A DNA stretch of 64,000 nt from Marinifilum sp. N1E240 (GTDB taxonomy: Bacteria > Bacteroidota > Bacteroidia > Bacteroidales > Marinifilaceae): positions 124,001 through 188,000 of the forward strand of contig NZ_WHKF01000005.1 of assembly GCF_009295825.1 (NCBI RefSeq), read 5' to 3'. Below are positions 63,370 to 64,000 of the stretch, one piece after another (the stretch's first letter is position 1; each line of letters opens with the position of its first letter). The notes beneath the pieces are model-generated. The model was not told the origin of the DNA. It searched no databases and saw only the letters and a program-made list of their open reading frames with translations. Made by a program: the position numbers and the translations under genes.

Positions 63370-64000
63370 TTATGATTTAATGCTTTGAGGAATGCTAAAA
63401 GTAACCTGCGTGCCGTGTAAGTTTGAATCGATATGCTTAAGATCAGTGATTTCAAAATTCATCTTTTTAGATGATTTGAAATTATATATTTTCACACGAT
63501 CTAAAGCTATTGATGTAGCTAAGGATTTGTGATTTTTTTTAAATGTTTGTTTTTTAGCTTCATCAATACCAATACCATTATCTGTTATGCAAAACTTAAG
63601 AATTTCCTTATCCGAAGATTGAGATATGCTAATGTTTATTAAAGCTTTAGGATTTGTTCTTAATCGACCATGAATTAAAGCATTTTCAACAAATGGTTGA
63701 GCCAGCATAGGAGGAACCATAATTAAATTTTGATCTAAATTTTGATCCACATCAAATTGGTAAGCAATATCATTTTCGAACCTTAATTTTTGCAAGCCAA
63801 TATAGTCTTCCAGAGTATTTAATTCTGTTTTTAATGAAACAAATTCTTCTCTTGAATTTTCGAGAATACCTCTTACCAAACTGGCTAATCTTGCCAGATA
63901 ACTATTTGCTTTATCATTTTTATCATCTAAAATAAAACTTTGAATTGCGGTTAAAGAATTGAACAGGAAGTGAGGATTCATTTGAGTTAACAAAACCTTC
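63370..64000 (-). CDS. LytS-type histidine kinase, second copy (cut by window edge)
   Basis: The C-terminal 210 residues of a second kinase; the frame stays open past position 64,000. It has QMNPHFLFNSLTAIQ with the phospho-accepting histidine, PPMLAQPFVENALIHGRLR and TDNGIGIDEAKKQ. It is highly similar to the complete kinase at 61362-63275, with long identical segments, so the two are tandem duplicates. The N-terminal part, probably TPRs and a membrane helix, is outside the window. Confidence 0.9.
   Translation of the reverse strand, partial: KVLLTQMNPHFLFNSLTAIQSFILDDKNDKANSYLARLASLVRGILENSREEFVSLKTELNTLEDYIGLQKLRFENDIAYQFDVDQNLDQNLIMVPPMLAQPFVENALIHGRLRTNPKALINISISQSSDKEILKFCITDNGIGIDEAKKQTFKKNHKSLATSIALDRVKIYNFKSSKKMNFEITDLKHIDSNLHGTQVTFSIPQSIKS

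Overview
The window reads as a Bacteroidota chromosome: SusC-type TonB receptors with STN and carboxypeptidase-like domains, DUF4249 lipoproteins, a DUF6261/RAYT pair, Bacteroidetes-style tyrosine integrase, GH38 mannosidase under a LacI regulator, and a mevalonate-pathway operon. DNA is AT-rich throughout, most strongly at about 2,000-12,000. I cannot fix the genus. No tRNA, rRNA, IS element or CRISPR array was seen.

Region 1 (1-13,600) looks like an acquired island. It opens with the end of a serine recombinase, a small helix-turn-helix protein and a zinc-ribbon/coiled-coil protein, followed by four ~128-bp tandem repeats (1,497-1,972). Next is a minus-strand peptide natural-product cluster: three short precursor genes with double-glycine leaders (8,678-9,519; none longer than 59 codons), a radical SAM/SPASM maturase, an outer-membrane beta-barrel protein, a C39-peptidase ABC exporter and an unusually short HlyD-like protein. 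Two precursors have similar cysteine-rich acidic cores; the third has no cysteine and lies beside a divergent histidine kinase/response regulator pair, which suggests a peptide signal. A tyrosine integrase (12,057-13,331) closes the island.

Region 2 (13,600-19,370) holds a membrane protein, a 54-codon small protein, a RAYT transposase with REP-like palindromes, a DUF6261 protein, and a metal/metalloid-related group: a double-cysteine 54-aa protein, an ArsP-like permease, a SigZ-like sigma factor and a MerT-like membrane protein.

Region 3 (19,370-27,500) has a LacI regulator and an alpha-mannosidase, each behind the same CAAACCGGTTTAG operator, a cupin, a BlaR1/BlaI pair behind three AACTA-N6/7-TAGTT dyads, and a rhodanese.

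Region 4 (27,574-43,171) is a seven-gene minus-strand export operon: ABC ATPase, ABC-2 permease fused to an M1-like and a golvesin-like domain, TolC-like protein, adaptor, RND pump, a second RND pump fused to a complete ABC ATPase (1,579 aa), and a last ABC permease. The RND-ABC fusion is the most unusual single gene here.

Region 5 (43,645-54,598) has an AhpD-like protein, a second rhodanese, an outer-membrane operon (three DUF4249 lipoproteins, a small secreted protein, a TonB receptor and an MG2-like protein) and an NfeD protein. Region 6 (54,825-61,365) is an acyl-CoA dehydrogenase plus mevalonate operon (fni, mvaA, GYDIA GHMP kinase, mvaD, mevalonate kinase). The window ends with two tandem LytS-type histidine kinases, the second cut by the window edge.
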